DNA of 52,166 bases, from NCBI RefSeq assembly GCF_039540975.1, contig NZ_BAABFL010000470.1, positions 1 through 52,166 of the forward strand, written 5' to 3'. The first letter of the stretch is position 1; the number at the start of each line of letters is the position of its first letter. The translations under genes and the position numbers were made by a program. This document shows, one piece after another, positions 1 to 9,306 of the stretch. Under the pieces are notes generated by a model. That model was not told the DNA's origin, ran no database searches, and worked only from the letters and a program-made list of their open reading frames with translations. The DNA comes from Kistimonas scapharcae (GTDB lineage Bacteria > Pseudomonadota > Gammaproteobacteria > Pseudomonadales > Endozoicomonadaceae).

Positions 1-5
1 CAGAA

Positions 6-410
6 TCAGGGGATTTTATACGAAAAGACTTGGGCTCTGGGGTTTTCAGGCCGATTTCTTAGCTGTGAACTCGCGGATTCAGGGATATGTTTGCCTTCTC
101 GGTCTGTTGGCTTGGGATCCAGGTAGACATTTTCAATCTTTCCTGCCTTCCAAAGTTTGAGCAGGCTGCCTGCTTGCTCTGACAAGCGCTCATCGAAAGC
201 CTTGCGGTTAGCAACGGATTTAGGATCCCAGGTGACCAGATAGTAGTGATTGATTCGCGATGCATTGGTATCTGGTGTCGTGCCTGAATGTTCAGCAGTT
301 GCTGCATGGGAAATCATTGAAGCCAACATCAGCAGCAGTAAAGGGGGCATTATTGCCATGCACAGATGTTGGTGTAGGACGTGTGTCGTTCTTTGGAAGG
401 TACAACGCAT
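6..410 (-). CDS. small secreted protein, possible YCII-like fold
   Basis: The protein is 134 residues and I do not recognise it with certainty. It opens with a long hydrophobic N-terminus ending near SHAATA, which reads as a signal peptide, so the mature part of about 95 residues is probably periplasmic. The mature part begins with YYLVTWDP and continues LLKLWKAGKIENVYLDP. This pattern (a strand, a long helix, then a second strand after 'G-I-E') recalls YCII/muconolactone-isomerase type alpha-beta barrels; that is an impression only. The start at 410 is chosen because AGGA lies about 10 bases upstream; an internal Met (start at 359) would give a more ordinary signal peptide but has no visible ribosome site. 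It is divergent from the M20 peptidase gene. Confidence 0.55.
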   Translation of the reverse strand: MRCTFQRTTHVLHQHLCMAIMPPLLLLMLASMISHAATAEHSGTTPDTNASRINHYYLVTWDPKSVANRKAFDERLSEQAGSLLKLWKAGKIENVYLDPKPTDREGKHIPESASSQLRNRPENPRAQVFSYKIP

Positions 411-534
411 AAGCCGGGTTCCTCTATTGAATAATGCGAGAAGCGGGAGCTCGGGGCATTACATAAAACGGCTTAAATTATGGTTGCTCTTCCGTTAGAG
501 TGCAGACGGATGATAACGACAGAGAATGATAATA

Positions 535-2007
535 ATGAAAAAAAGCGTTACAGGTTTGGCTGTCCTGTTTTCATTGCTGATCACTGTCATAGTGGTCAGA
601 ACCTTTCTATATACCGATTCCGAAACGTCACAAGACGGCATTCCAGGTGTAGATGTCTCACTGGATGAGACATCCGTTGTCAGTCGGTTGTCGCAGGCAA
701 TTCAGTTTCCGACGATTTCCCATGGTGGTAAGGCTTTTGATGCCGAGGCGTTTGCTGCATTCAATCACTTCCTGCGCGAGAGCTTTCCCCGGGTTTATAG
801 TCAGCTGAAGGTTCAACAGATCAATGACTACAGCCTGCTTATGGAGTGGCAGGGGAAGGACGAAAAACTTCAACCTATTCTGCTGATGTCGCATATGGAT
901 GTGGTGCCAGTGATTCCCGGAACGGAAGACTCATGGACATGGCCGCCCTTTGAAGGAAAAGTGGCGGATGGCTACATCTGGGGGCGCGGTACGGTGGATG
1001 ACAAATCCGGTGTGCTGGGCATTCTGGAAGCGACGGAAAAGTTGCTGGCAGAAGGTTATCAACCGGAGCGCAGTGTATTCCTCGCCTTTGGCCATGATGA
1101 GGAGATTGGTGGGCAGAAAGGCGCTGTGACCATTGCCTCGTTGCTGCAAAAGCGGGGTTTGTTTTTTGAATATGTTCTGGATGAGGGTGGTGTTGTCACC
1201 AAAGGCGTTGTGCCCGGTATTGAAGGGCTGGTGGCAGTTATCGGACCAGGTGAAAAAGGCTACCTGTCACTCAAGCTGACAGCAAAAGGCGGCGGTGGTC
1301 ACTCGTCACAGCCGCCTTCTGAAACGGCGATTGGCCGGTTGGCAAAAGCTCTCTCCCGGCTGGAAGAAGATCCTTTCCCCATTAATTTGCAATATACGGC
1401 AGATTTTATTCAACAGCTTGGGCCGGACGTCCCGTTTGTGCAGCGTATGCTGTTTGCCAATCGCTGGCTATTTGAACCGTTTGCTGATGGCCTGGTACCC
1501 GATGTCCCGGCGCTGATGGCCGGTATGCGTACGACAACCGCACCGACCATGCTCAGTGGCAGCGTTAAGGATAATGTATTGCCGCTCAATCCCAGTGCCG
1601 TGGTGAATTTCCGGATTCTGCCCGGCGAAACCGTGGAGACTGTCACGGAACGGGTCAGGGAGGTCATTGACGACGACAGCATTACGCTGGAGAACTATGG
1701 CTTTGGCAGTAATCCATCCCGGGTATCGCCGACGGACAGCTTTGGCTACCAGCAGCTTGAGCGGAGTATCCACGAGGTGATTGCCGATCCGTCACTGCGT
1801 ATTGCACCCAGGATTGTGATTGCGGCAACCGATGCACGACACTTTGATGCGTTGACGGACAGTAGTTACCGTTTCATGGGTGTCACACTGGGGCCGAAGG
1901 AATTGAAAGGTATTCATGGCACGGATGAGCGGGTATCGGTTGAGAGCTACCTGCAGGCCGTGAAGATTTATTACCAGTTAATCCGGAATTCGACAGGGCA
2001 ATCCTGA
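535..2007 (+). CDS. M20 family metallopeptidase (carboxypeptidase, membrane-anchored)
   Basis: A 490-residue zinc peptidase of the M20/M25/M40 family, probably removing C-terminal or N-acyl residues from small peptides. The metal-binding series is visible: SHMDVVPV (His about 120, Asp 122), RGTVDDKSG (bridging Asp about 155), HDEEIGG (Glu pair about 189-190), then DEGG near 216. The dimerisation region GGGGHSSQPP follows near residue 255. An uncleaved or cleaved hydrophobic segment at residues 6-22 suggests export or anchoring in the inner membrane. The usual family length for the CPS1-like branch is about 480-500, so it is complete. I prefer ATG at 535 over 526 because AGAG is too close to the earlier codon. 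The gene stands alone and converges on the ABC permease gene. The substrate cannot be read from sequence. Confidence 0.85.
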   Translation: MKKSVTGLAVLFSLLITVIVVRTFLYTDSETSQDGIPGVDVSLDETSVVSRLSQAIQFPTISHGGKAFDAEAFAAFNHFLRESFPRVYSQLKVQQINDYSLLMEWQGKDEKLQPILLMSHMDVVPVIPGTEDSWTWPPFEGKVADGYIWGRGTVDDKSGVLGILEATEKLLAEGYQPERSVFLAFGHDEEIGGQKGAVTIASLLQKRGLFFEYVLDEGGVVTKGVVPGIEGLVAVIGPGEKGYLSLKLTAKGGGGHSSQPPSETAIGRLAKALSRLEEDPFPINLQYTADFIQQLGPDVPFVQRMLFANRWLFEPFADGLVPDVPALMAGMRTTTAPTMLSGSVKDNVLPLNPSAVVNFRILPGETVETVTERVREVIDDDSITLENYGFGSNPSRVSPTDSFGYQQLERSIHEVIADPSLRIAPRIVIAATDARHFDALTDSSYRFMGVTLGPKELKGIHGTDERVSVESYLQAVKIYYQLIRNSTGQS

Positions 2008-2016
2008 GTTAAAACG

Positions 2017-2045
2017 ACGCCGGCAGTGTTTTAAACTGCCGGCGT
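2017..2045 (-). terminator. hairpin between convergent M20 peptidase and ABC permease genes
   Basis: Perfect 11-bp arms ACGCCGGCAGT and ACTGCCGGCGT enclose a 7-base loop. Read on the minus strand the stem is followed by CGTTTTAA, so it most likely ends the permease transcript. It can also serve the plus-strand peptidase gene, although no T-run follows there. Confidence 0.7.
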
Positions 2046-2054
2046 TCACACCGA

Positions 2055-4556
2055 TCAGAGTCCTTCCCGCAACAGGCGCAGTGGAGAAGTGCGCACAACT
2101 CGTAAGGTGCCCAGGTAACCGGCTGCACCTATCAGGATTGCACCCGACAGTGGGAGCAACAGCCAGAGTAATGGCGTTGGCGTCCATGACAGTTCCAGTA
2201 CCCGGGTAAACACCAGCCAGGTGCAGAGTTCTGCGCCGATGGCTGCCAGTAGTCCGGACAAACTGCCAAGTAACAGGAATTCTCCCATTTGAAGACGCTG
2301 CAGCTGTAGGCCCTGGGTGCCCAGGGCGCGAAGCAGGGCACTTTCCTTGATGCGTTCATCCAGTGTCGTTTCTATGCTGGCCCATAGCACCAGTAATCCG
2401 GCCAGGAACAGCACAACCAGCATGGCTTCCAGCGCCAGTATGCCCTGCTGGATCATCTGCCTTGCCTGGTTGATCACCGTATCCATATCAATAAGCGTGA
2501 GAGCGGGGAATGACCGAATCATGTCGTTCAACTGGCGACGTTGCTCCTGCGGCAGGTGGAAGCTGTTCAGCCAGGTGGCGGGGTAGTCTTCCAGGGTCGC
2601 TTTGGGCATGACCATGTAGAAGTTGGGGCGGAAATTTTCCCACTCCACTTTACGCAGGCTGGTGACATCGACGGTTAATGGGCGGCCTGCGAAATTGAAG
2701 CTCAGTGTGTCCCCAACGGAAAGATCCAGGTGTTCTGCCAGGTGGGATTCGACGGAGACTTCTCCTTCCTCGCCGGGTGACCACCAATCGCCGCTGATCA
2801 GGGTGTTGGTTTCCGGCAACGTATCTGACCAGGTGATATTCAGTTCACGATTGACCGCATTATGGCGTTGCTGTTCTTCGTCCAGTATCTCATTCAGGGG
2901 CTGACCGTTAATCGCTGTCAGACGCCCCCGGATAATGGGGTACATCTGGCTGGTGCTGATAGCCCGCTCTTTCATGAAAGCAGCCAAAGGACCAACATCG
3001 GTTGTCTGGATATTCAGGCTGAAATAGTTGGGTGCATCAGTCGGCAGCTGATCCTGCCACTGGTTCAGTAGATCCGTCCTCACCTGCATAGCGACAGCCA
3101 TGACCATCAGGGTAAGGGAAAACGCCAGCAGTTGGGCAAGCGCCAGGGATTGCTGCCGGGTCAGGCGCCGCATGGCCATGCGCCAGACCAGCGTGACCTG
3201 ACGTTGGTTAAAGCCACGGCTGAACAGGCGGAGAATGAACGACAGAAGCAAACCTGTCAGCGGCAATATTGCGGCGGCGCCTAATGTCAGGGACAGGGTC
3301 AGCGAGAGGTTCCCCGTCATGTACCAGGACAGGCTGACCAGGCTGATCAGCGCCAGACTGTAGACAATCCACGCAGAAGCGGGCGCAGGCGCCGGTTCAC
3401 GCTTCAGCACCCGCAACGGTGTAATGCCACCGAGTCGCAGCAGGGGGGCAAGGGCAAAGCCGAGCAGTACAATCATGCCAGTGGCAGCACCCATCAGTAT
3501 CGGCGTAATGCCGGCGGCTGGCAGCCAGGCGGGCAGCAGGTCTTGCAATAGCAGTACGGTGCCTTCTGATAGGAACCAGCCCAGCAGCAATGCCGGTGGG
3601 ATGGCAACCGGGAGGATAAGAAACAGTTGCAGAATCACCATGGTCAGGATGTCGGAACGACGGGCGCCAAGGCAGCGCAGCACGGCAACCGTATCATAAC
3701 GTCGTCGGGCAAAACGGCGCGCCGCCATGGCGATGGCAATTCCTGCCAGTAATACTGCCAGCTGACTGGCCAGTGCCAGAAAGCCGGTTACCCGGGTCAG
3801 GCTTCGGTTAAGTCCACGGCTATTGTCTTCTAAGTCCAGTAGTCGGTAGTCCTTGGGCAGGTTATCAGCCAGCCAGACCCGGAAAGGTTCAAGCGCATTT
3901 TCGGGGCCGGCATACAGGTTGCGCCAGGCGACACGGCTGCCGGGTTGTATCAGGTTGGTGTCGTCCAGATCGGCGAGATTGAACAGTAAGCGGGGTGAAA
4001 AACTGTAGAAGCCTTTGCCACGGTCACTTTCCAGGGTGATGGCGCGGGTGATGCGGAGTTCTTTTTCGCCAAGGGTGACGGTATCTCCGATAGTGATATT
4101 CAGCAGGGGGAATAGCCGTGGTTCCAGCCAGGCTTCACCCGGTACGGGAATCGTATTGGTAGTCTGGTCCGGACCGAAAGGTTGGTCAGCGATACGCACC
4201 TGTCCGCGCAGAGGGTAGCCGTTTTCCACACCTTTGGCGGAGATCATCTGCAGTTCATCACCGGCCAGGATGACACTCGGAAACTCAATGGTTCGGCTGT
4301 GCCTGAGTCCTGATTCAGAAGCTTTCTGGTCAATCACCGCATCGACAGGGCGGGAGCCCTGCACAAGCAGGTCGGCACCGATAACAGCTGCCACCTGTCG
4401 TCCAAGTCCCTTTTGCAGGCGGTCGCCGAATAAACCGATCGCCGTACTGACGGTCACCGCCAGCACCAGAGCAACCAGCAACAGGTTCAGCTCGCCACTG
4501 CGCAGATCCCGGTGTGTCTGTCGCCAGGCGGTGCTGAGCAATGAGGAAAGCGTCAT
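2055..4556 (-). CDS. ybbP: ABC transporter permease, YbbP/FtsX family
   Basis: An 833-residue inner-membrane protein with the double FtsX layout: an N-terminal membrane helix (residues near 25-45), a large periplasmic region, a block of three or four helices near 250-400, then a second half with another periplasmic domain and three C-terminal helices. Length and order match YbbP of Escherichia coli and Pseudomonas. The family is not a classical importer; it is thought to work mechanically on envelope substrates. An upstream Met at 4604 exists, but ATG at 4556 is preferred: it overlaps the TGA of the ATPase gene in ATGA, the standard sign of translational coupling, and gives the usual N-terminus with MTLSSLL. 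It forms an operon with ybbA. The transported molecule is unknown. Confidence 0.88.
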   Translation of the reverse strand: MTLSSLLSTAWRQTHRDLRSGELNLLLVALVLAVTVSTAIGLFGDRLQKGLGRQVAAVIGADLLVQGSRPVDAVIDQKASESGLRHSRTIEFPSVILAGDELQMISAKGVENGYPLRGQVRIADQPFGPDQTTNTIPVPGEAWLEPRLFPLLNITIGDTVTLGEKELRITRAITLESDRGKGFYSFSPRLLFNLADLDDTNLIQPGSRVAWRNLYAGPENALEPFRVWLADNLPKDYRLLDLEDNSRGLNRSLTRVTGFLALASQLAVLLAGIAIAMAARRFARRRYDTVAVLRCLGARRSDILTMVILQLFLILPVAIPPALLLGWFLSEGTVLLLQDLLPAWLPAAGITPILMGAATGMIVLLGFALAPLLRLGGITPLRVLKREPAPAPASAWIVYSLALISLVSLSWYMTGNLSLTLSLTLGAAAILPLTGLLLSFILRLFSRGFNQRQVTLVWRMAMRRLTRQQSLALAQLLAFSLTLMVMAVAMQVRTDLLNQWQDQLPTDAPNYFSLNIQTTDVGPLAAFMKERAISTSQMYPIIRGRLTAINGQPLNEILDEEQQRHNAVNRELNITWSDTLPETNTLISGDWWSPGEEGEVSVESHLAEHLDLSVGDTLSFNFAGRPLTVDVTSLRKVEWENFRPNFYMVMPKATLEDYPATWLNSFHLPQEQRRQLNDMIRSFPALTLIDMDTVINQARQMIQQGILALEAMLVVLFLAGLLVLWASIETTLDERIKESALLRALGTQGLQLQRLQMGEFLLLGSLSGLLAAIGAELCTWLVFTRVLELSWTPTPLLWLLLPLSGAILIGAAGYLGTLRVVRTSPLRLLREGL

Positions 4557-5251
4557 GCGACGTCCTCCATCCTGCCGCCACTGAGCGTCAGCATCCGCTG
4601 GCAACGTTGCGCCAGGGTTAGGTCGTGGGTCACCAGAACCAGCGTGGTGCCCTGTTCCTCATTCATGCTGAAGAGCAGGTCTGAAATACGTGCGCCCGTC
4701 TTTTGGTCCAGGTTACCTGTGGGTTCATCCGCAAACAGGAGTTGCGGGCTGGCGACAAAGGCCCTGGCAATGGCGACGCGCTGCTGTTCTCCGCCGGACA
4801 GCTTGGCCGGGTAATGCGTCATCCGGCCTGCCAGACCGACCCGCTCCAGCCAGTGTTCAGCGGCTGCCCGCGCATCGGCATGACCGGTCAGCTCCAACGG
4901 CAGCATGACATTCTCAAGTGCTGTCAGTGAAGGTAACAGGTGGAAACTTTGAAACACGAAGCCTGTCGTTTTTGCCCGGAGGACTGCGCGCTGATCTTCA
5001 TCCAGGTTACTGAGTGATTGCCCCGCCAGTGTGACGCTACCAGTACTGGGTTGATCAAGGCCGGCCAGTAATCCCAGCAATGTTGATTTACCGGAACCGG
5101 ATGTCCCGACAATGGCAACAGTTTCGCCTGTCTTGATTTCGAGGGTCACGTCGGAGAGGATAGCCAGATGTCCGCCACCCGGATTATCAACCTGCTTGCA
5201 CAGGGACTGGGCCCCAACCATGATGTCACTGACCTGTTTGTTATCACGCAT
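4553..5251 (-). CDS. ybbA: ABC transporter ATP-binding protein YbbA
   Basis: A 232-residue ATPase of the LolD/MacB-type group that powers the YbbP permease. Visible motifs: Walker A GTSGSGKST, Q-loop near FVFQSF, signature LSGGEQQRVAIARA, Walker B LLFADEPTGNLD and the H-loop VTHD. The usual length is 225-235. Its first ATG (complement of 5249-5251) overlaps the tesA ATG (5250-5252) head to head. A second in-frame ATG at 5221, ten codons on, has AGGT about 12 bases upstream and would leave a short gap between the divergent genes, so either start is possible. The ybbA-ybbP operon divergent from tesA is an arrangement known in enterobacteria and pseudomonads. Confidence 0.9.
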   Translation of the reverse strand: MRDNKQVSDIMVGAQSLCKQVDNPGGGHLAILSDVTLEIKTGETVAIVGTSGSGKSTLLGLLAGLDQPSTGSVTLAGQSLSNLDEDQRAVLRAKTTGFVFQSFHLLPSLTALENVMLPLELTGHADARAAAEHWLERVGLAGRMTHYPAKLSGGEQQRVAIARAFVASPQLLFADEPTGNLDQKTGARISDLLFSMNEEQGTTLVLVTHDLTLAQRCQRMLTLSGGRMEDVA

Positions 5252-5870
5252 GCGCCGTTCCGGATTGTTATTGATCTGTTGTCTGGTAATGGCTGTCCAG
5301 GCTCACGCATCTTCCCTGCCGGACCAGAAAACGCTGTTGGTCTTTGGCGACAGCCTGAGTGCTGCTTATGGCATTGATTCTCGCAAGGGATGGGTCGCAT
5401 TGCTACAGGAAAAACTGGCAGGGACGCATCCTGAGTGGCAGGTGGTGAATGCCAGTATCAGTGGCGAAACCACGTCGGGAGGATTAAGCCGGTTACCTGA
5501 GGCATTGGAAACGTATACCCCTGACCTGGTACTGCTTCAACTCGGTGCCAATGATGGATTACGTGGCTTGCCGCTTAAGGGTATGAAGAACAATCTTTCC
5601 CAAATGATTGTATTGTCGCAGCAACAGAATGCAGACGTTCTCTTGTTCGAGATGCGTATTCCGCCTAATTACGGGCCGGTATACAGTCGACGTTTTCAGG
5701 GTGTATTCAGTGAACTCGCTGATCAGCATGATATCGGATTAGTGCCATTTTTCCTTGATGGTGTAGCAGGCGATGCAGCATTGAATCAGCCAGACGGTAT
5801 TCATCCTGTTGCCTCTGCTCAGCCAAAATTATTAGAGAATATCTGGTCATTCATTGTGACATCCTTGTAA
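5250..5870 (+). CDS. tesA: multifunctional acyl-CoA thioesterase I / protease I / lysophospholipase L1
   Basis: A 206-residue periplasmic SGNH hydrolase. The signal peptide ends near residue 20 (VQAHA). The four conserved blocks are present: block I FGDSLSAAYG with nucleophile Ser about 35, block II with Gly about 72 in SISGETTSGG, block III LGANDGLRG with Asn about 101, and block V DGIHP with Asp about 182 and His about 185. The E. coli homologue cleaves acyl-CoAs, lysophospholipids and some esters in the periplasm. An in-frame reading extends upstream to 5112, but that part lies entirely inside ybbA on the other strand, and only the start at 5250 gives a proper signal peptide. No strong ribosome site is visible before it. 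The promoter must lie within ybbA coding sequence. Confidence 0.92.
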   Translation: MRRSGLLLICCLVMAVQAHASSLPDQKTLLVFGDSLSAAYGIDSRKGWVALLQEKLAGTHPEWQVVNASISGETTSGGLSRLPEALETYTPDLVLLQLGANDGLRGLPLKGMKNNLSQMIVLSQQQNADVLLFEMRIPPNYGPVYSRRFQGVFSELADQHDIGLVPFFLDGVAGDAALNQPDGIHPVASAQPKLLENIWSFIVTSL

Positions 5871-6031
5871 TGAGTTTTCGTGATTTAAGTTTTTATTGGT
5901 AACTTGTTAGTTAATTTCGCGCTGTTACTGAGAAATACGTCTGTTTGTATTGTCAAATTTTTTCATCAAGGATGAAGTTACTGTGAGGCTTCTTGTTTTT
6001 CTTTCTGTTGGATGTATATAGGTAGGCAGTT

Positions 6032-7213
6032 ATGAATGTTGCGGGTGAAGGCAGTAGGGTTATGGGAGGAGGAAATGGTCAAGAAAGGTCTCCTTTGTCT
6101 GATAATAAGGAATCGATAGGCAGGGTGCTTGGAAGTGCAAAATGGCATATGAATCGTTTGGGTAAAGTAGTTTCAGGTGAGTCGCATACTTATATAAGGC
6201 GGAAGAGAGGTCAGTATATTTTCAAGTTGCTTAATTCGTTACCAATAAAGGCACTGTATGAATTTGGCGTTGAAGAGAAAGTTGTTCATTCTTTTTTTCA
6301 ACATGACAGTAAGTCAAAGGCATTGAAAGAGGATTATTTGTACGTTGGGAAGGGGGTGAGTGGTGTAGTAAAATTTGCACTTGCATTGAATATTCATACT
6401 GGAGAGTCATGCCTTTGTGTCGCGAAAAAAGTAAAAGGAATCGCAAATGTCGCATGGCGGGAGACAGTAACAGGCGTTGAAAGAGAATGTCGATTGCAAT
6501 CAGAAGCCGCAGAAAAGGACTTGGCAATACCTGTTTATGAGTGGGTTGATACGTACAATAAAAAATACCAAAGACAATGTATTATCTTTATGAGGTTGAG
6601 TCATGGCGTTACACTCAGAAATTTTCTTAGGGTTTCAGATATTGCATGCAATCAGCTCGCCCAAGTGACAAGAATTAAGATTGTTTTGCAGATGATAGAA
6701 AAGGTGCAAGCATTGCATCAGTGCGGGATATATCATAGGGATCTGAAGCCAAATAATATAGTCGTTGAAGTAAAGCGTCGTGACGGTGTAGATCAGCTTG
6801 ATATAAAATTCCTGGATTTTGGTATGTCGACCAAGGACAAATATCATAGATGTGGTTATGAACGGGTTTTGATTTGTTGTGCGAGTGAAATGTTACATGA
6901 GTACGCTTACAGTGCGCCGCTGGATATCTATTCATTGGGTTGTGCTATCGTGTCGGTGATTAATAATGGCGCTGATTTTGTTGTTAACGATGAAAAGGCG
7001 GAAAAAGGTGTTACTAGGTATCATGATTTTTCGAAAGTGGAGGAATTCAGACCTGTAATAATAGACAAAATAAAGAGGTGTCATTTAAAAATAAAAAACA
7101 TGGAATACTTTCTTTCTAAGGTGCTTCTTTCAGAGCCGAATCAGCGCCCAACAATTGACCAGATGAAGGTTGGGTTCGAACAGTGGAGTAAAGAATCGGC
7201 AGAGTGGACATAA
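6032..7213 (+). CDS. Ser/Thr-type protein kinase, eukaryotic-like
   Basis: A 393-residue soluble protein with a full protein-kinase fold and no signal peptide or membrane helix. Visible elements: glycine-rich loop VGKGVSGVVKF (about 106-115), VAKK lysine at 132/133, catalytic loop YHRDLKPNN with Asp 237, metal-binding DFG at 262-264, and the helix-F sequence DIYSLGC near 298-304. The APE position reads ASE. All catalytic residues are present, so it should be active. The first 100 residues have no recognised domain. Unlike the common bacterial PknB type there is no membrane anchor or PASTA region; this resembles kinases delivered to or acquired from eukaryotes. The gene is AT-rich compared with tesA and radD on either side and stands alone. 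Substrate and delivery route are unknown. Confidence 0.85.
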   Translation: MNVAGEGSRVMGGGNGQERSPLSDNKESIGRVLGSAKWHMNRLGKVVSGESHTYIRRKRGQYIFKLLNSLPIKALYEFGVEEKVVHSFFQHDSKSKALKEDYLYVGKGVSGVVKFALALNIHTGESCLCVAKKVKGIANVAWRETVTGVERECRLQSEAAEKDLAIPVYEWVDTYNKKYQRQCIIFMRLSHGVTLRNFLRVSDIACNQLAQVTRIKIVLQMIEKVQALHQCGIYHRDLKPNNIVVEVKRRDGVDQLDIKFLDFGMSTKDKYHRCGYERVLICCASEMLHEYAYSAPLDIYSLGCAIVSVINNGADFVVNDEKAEKGVTRYHDFSKVEEFRPVIIDKIKRCHLKIKNMEYFLSKVLLSEPNQRPTIDQMKVGFEQWSKESAEWT

Positions 7214-7308
7214 GTCCTGGTGCATCAGCATTTTCGCGTTAAAGCGCCTTATTTTTTACAGATTCTATGCTGTTGTTCAGTGAGTTACGTTTTTTAGGTA
7301 ACCCCGTA

Positions 7309-9069
7309 TTATTCGGCGCAGGTTGCTCTCCGATAACGCCCTTCATAATCAAACAACTTGTCACGGATGCGCCAAAAGGCTTTTTCTTTGGATGCGATAA
7401 CAAAATCCGGTTTTCGGAACTTTTTCTGTTGATCTATCACGGCCTGAACCGATGATGCACGAAACGCTTCTCCCCGATTGATTAATGCGTGTTTACCAAA
7501 GTGGTGGTAGAACGCACCTTGCTGGGCCGGGGTATCCAGTCGAAAGTATTCCTGCAGTTCTGCACCGTCTTCGTCGTAGTAGGTAATGGTAATCCGTTCA
7601 TTACCCTGACGGTCAACAGAGGGGAGCATCGTCATGCCGGCGCAACGGATGACCATGCAGTGATGCAGATTCAGTGCTTCCCGCAGCTTTTTATCCGGAT
7701 CAACCAGTGCTTTGCCGCAATCATGGCATTTACGGGCGGCGATATCGTTTTCTGCCTGACACTGGTCGCACTCCTTGAAACGGTAACGGAAGTCACAGCG
7801 TACCCGTTTGCCGTCGTATTCTTCAAAACTCTGGCAGCGGCGTCCATAGTGCTCAACCAGGTCACCGTCGTTGTCGACGAGTCCCCAGAACTGATTATCG
7901 AAACCGCAGGCCGGGCAGGGAATAGTGACTGGCACTGCACGGGAATCGGGTCTGGCGGAGCCTATTTCCGGGCTGAACAGATCAAAATGATTGCCGGCAA
8001 AATCCATGACCAGGCAGTCTTCCTTGCCGGGCGACAGGCGCAACCCTCGGCCGACGATCTGCTGGTAGAGACTGACAGACTCCGTAGGTCGAAGGATGGC
8101 AATAAGGTCAACATGGGGGGCATCAAAACCGGTGGTCAGCACGGCGACGTTGACCAGGTATTTCAGCTGTTGGTCTTTGAACGCACTGATCAGCTTTTCC
8201 CGTTCTGCACCCGGTGTGTCTCCCAGTATCAGCGCCGCTTCATCCTGTGGCAGGTAACGGATAATTTCCCTGGCATGATCCGTGGTGGCGGCAAAAATCA
8301 TTACGCCCTGTCGCGTTTCCGCTTCCGTGATGACTTGCCTGATGATTTGGGCGGTAGCACGGCCTTTTCCCTGCAAGAGTTTATTGAGATCGTTTTCTTT
8401 GTATCGTCCGAAAGGATCTCTTGGAAGACGGCTAAAGTCATAAAATGCGACGGGGGCATCCAGCAATGTTGCTGGCGTAAGAAAACCCTCCCGAATCATA
8501 TGGGATAAAGGCAGCTCAAAAATGCAGTCCTGAAACAGCCGCGCTTCTTCTGTTCTGACAGCACCCTTGCAGTGGTACTGATACAGCCATCCCAGTTCCA
8601 GGCGATAGGGGGTTGCCGTCAGTCCGAGAATACGGAGATTCGGGTTGTGGGACTGCAGGTGACGGATCACCTTGTGGTAACTGCTGTTTTTTTCCAGTGA
8701 AACCCGATGGCACTCATCGATGATCAGCAGGGTGAAGTTGCTGTCGGAAAAGGCTTCCAGATTCCTGACAACAGATTGCACACTGCCAAACACGACCTGT
8801 TCAATAGCCTCTTTCTGCCCAAGTCCTGCACTGAATATGGAGGCTTTCAGCCCATAGCTTTCGTACTTGGCGTGGTTCTGTTCAACCAGTTCGCGAACGT
8901 GAGCCAGTACCAGGACGCGCCCCTTGGCGATACGTCCCAGTTCACTGATGACAAGGCTTTTACCGGCACCAGTTGGCAGCACGATGACGGCCGGTGCGCA
9001 GGACTTGCGGAAATATTGGATGGTATTGGTGACAGCGTCTTGCTGGTAAGGGCGAAGTTGGTAGGCCAT
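7309..9069 (-). CDS. radD: DEAD/DEAH-box DNA repair ATPase RadD (YejH)
   Basis: A 586-residue superfamily 2 helicase-like protein. The N-terminal Q-motif region reads LRPYQQDAV, followed by motif I LPTGAGKS (about 37-44), motif II DECH, motif III LTATPYR, motif V TTGFDAPHVD and motif VI QIVGRGLR. After the helicase core comes a Cys-rich zinc region: CPACG near 385 and CDQCQ...CHDCG near 435-455. This layout and length match RadD, which acts in double-strand break repair with RecA and SSB. It is a single gene, converging with the kinase gene and divergent from an APC transporter. A TATAAT box lies very close to the start codon. Confidence 0.88.
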   Translation of the reverse strand: MAYQLRPYQQDAVTNTIQYFRKSCAPAVIVLPTGAGKSLVISELGRIAKGRVLVLAHVRELVEQNHAKYESYGLKASIFSAGLGQKEAIEQVVFGSVQSVVRNLEAFSDSNFTLLIIDECHRVSLEKNSSYHKVIRHLQSHNPNLRILGLTATPYRLELGWLYQYHCKGAVRTEEARLFQDCIFELPLSHMIREGFLTPATLLDAPVAFYDFSRLPRDPFGRYKENDLNKLLQGKGRATAQIIRQVITEAETRQGVMIFAATTDHAREIIRYLPQDEAALILGDTPGAEREKLISAFKDQQLKYLVNVAVLTTGFDAPHVDLIAILRPTESVSLYQQIVGRGLRLSPGKEDCLVMDFAGNHFDLFSPEIGSARPDSRAVPVTIPCPACGFDNQFWGLVDNDGDLVEHYGRRCQSFEEYDGKRVRCDFRYRFKECDQCQAENDIAARKCHDCGKALVDPDKKLREALNLHHCMVIRCAGMTMLPSVDRQGNERITITYYDEDGAELQEYFRLDTPAQQGAFYHHFGKHALINRGEAFRASSVQAVIDQQKKFRKPDFVIASKEKAFWRIRDKLFDYEGRYRRATCAE

Positions 9070-9075
9070 GGCCGG

Positions 9076-9104
9076 ATTATACCTGAGCTGAAAAGGCTCA
9101 CGCA
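9076..9104 (-). promoter_or_regulatory. possible radD promoter very close to the start codon
   Basis: On the minus strand a perfect TATAAT occupies 9081-9076 and the ATG begins at 9069, so transcription would start at or next to the ATG. The matching -35 position at a 17-base spacer reads TGCGTG, a poor match to consensus, so support rests on the -10 box. Confidence 0.3.
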
Positions 9105-9306
9105 GTGCAATAATGAAATATTCCGTTTTTTAGGCAGAAAAAACAGGAAATTATGCTGTCATCATCCATACTCTCCGCCTTCGAACTGAAATGAAGACGA
9201 TAAACAGATGATTCCAATGGATAGCGATTGCTGAAGACTACGGGGTACAAGGGAACTGTTATCGCTGGATAGTAATCGGCCAATACAGCTGAAAGAGGCT
9301 GCCGTG

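Noticed and set aside
7489..8508. 339-codon open frame on plus strand inside radD
   Set aside because: It lies fully antisense to radD, has no domain pattern and is explained by the codon use of the real gene.
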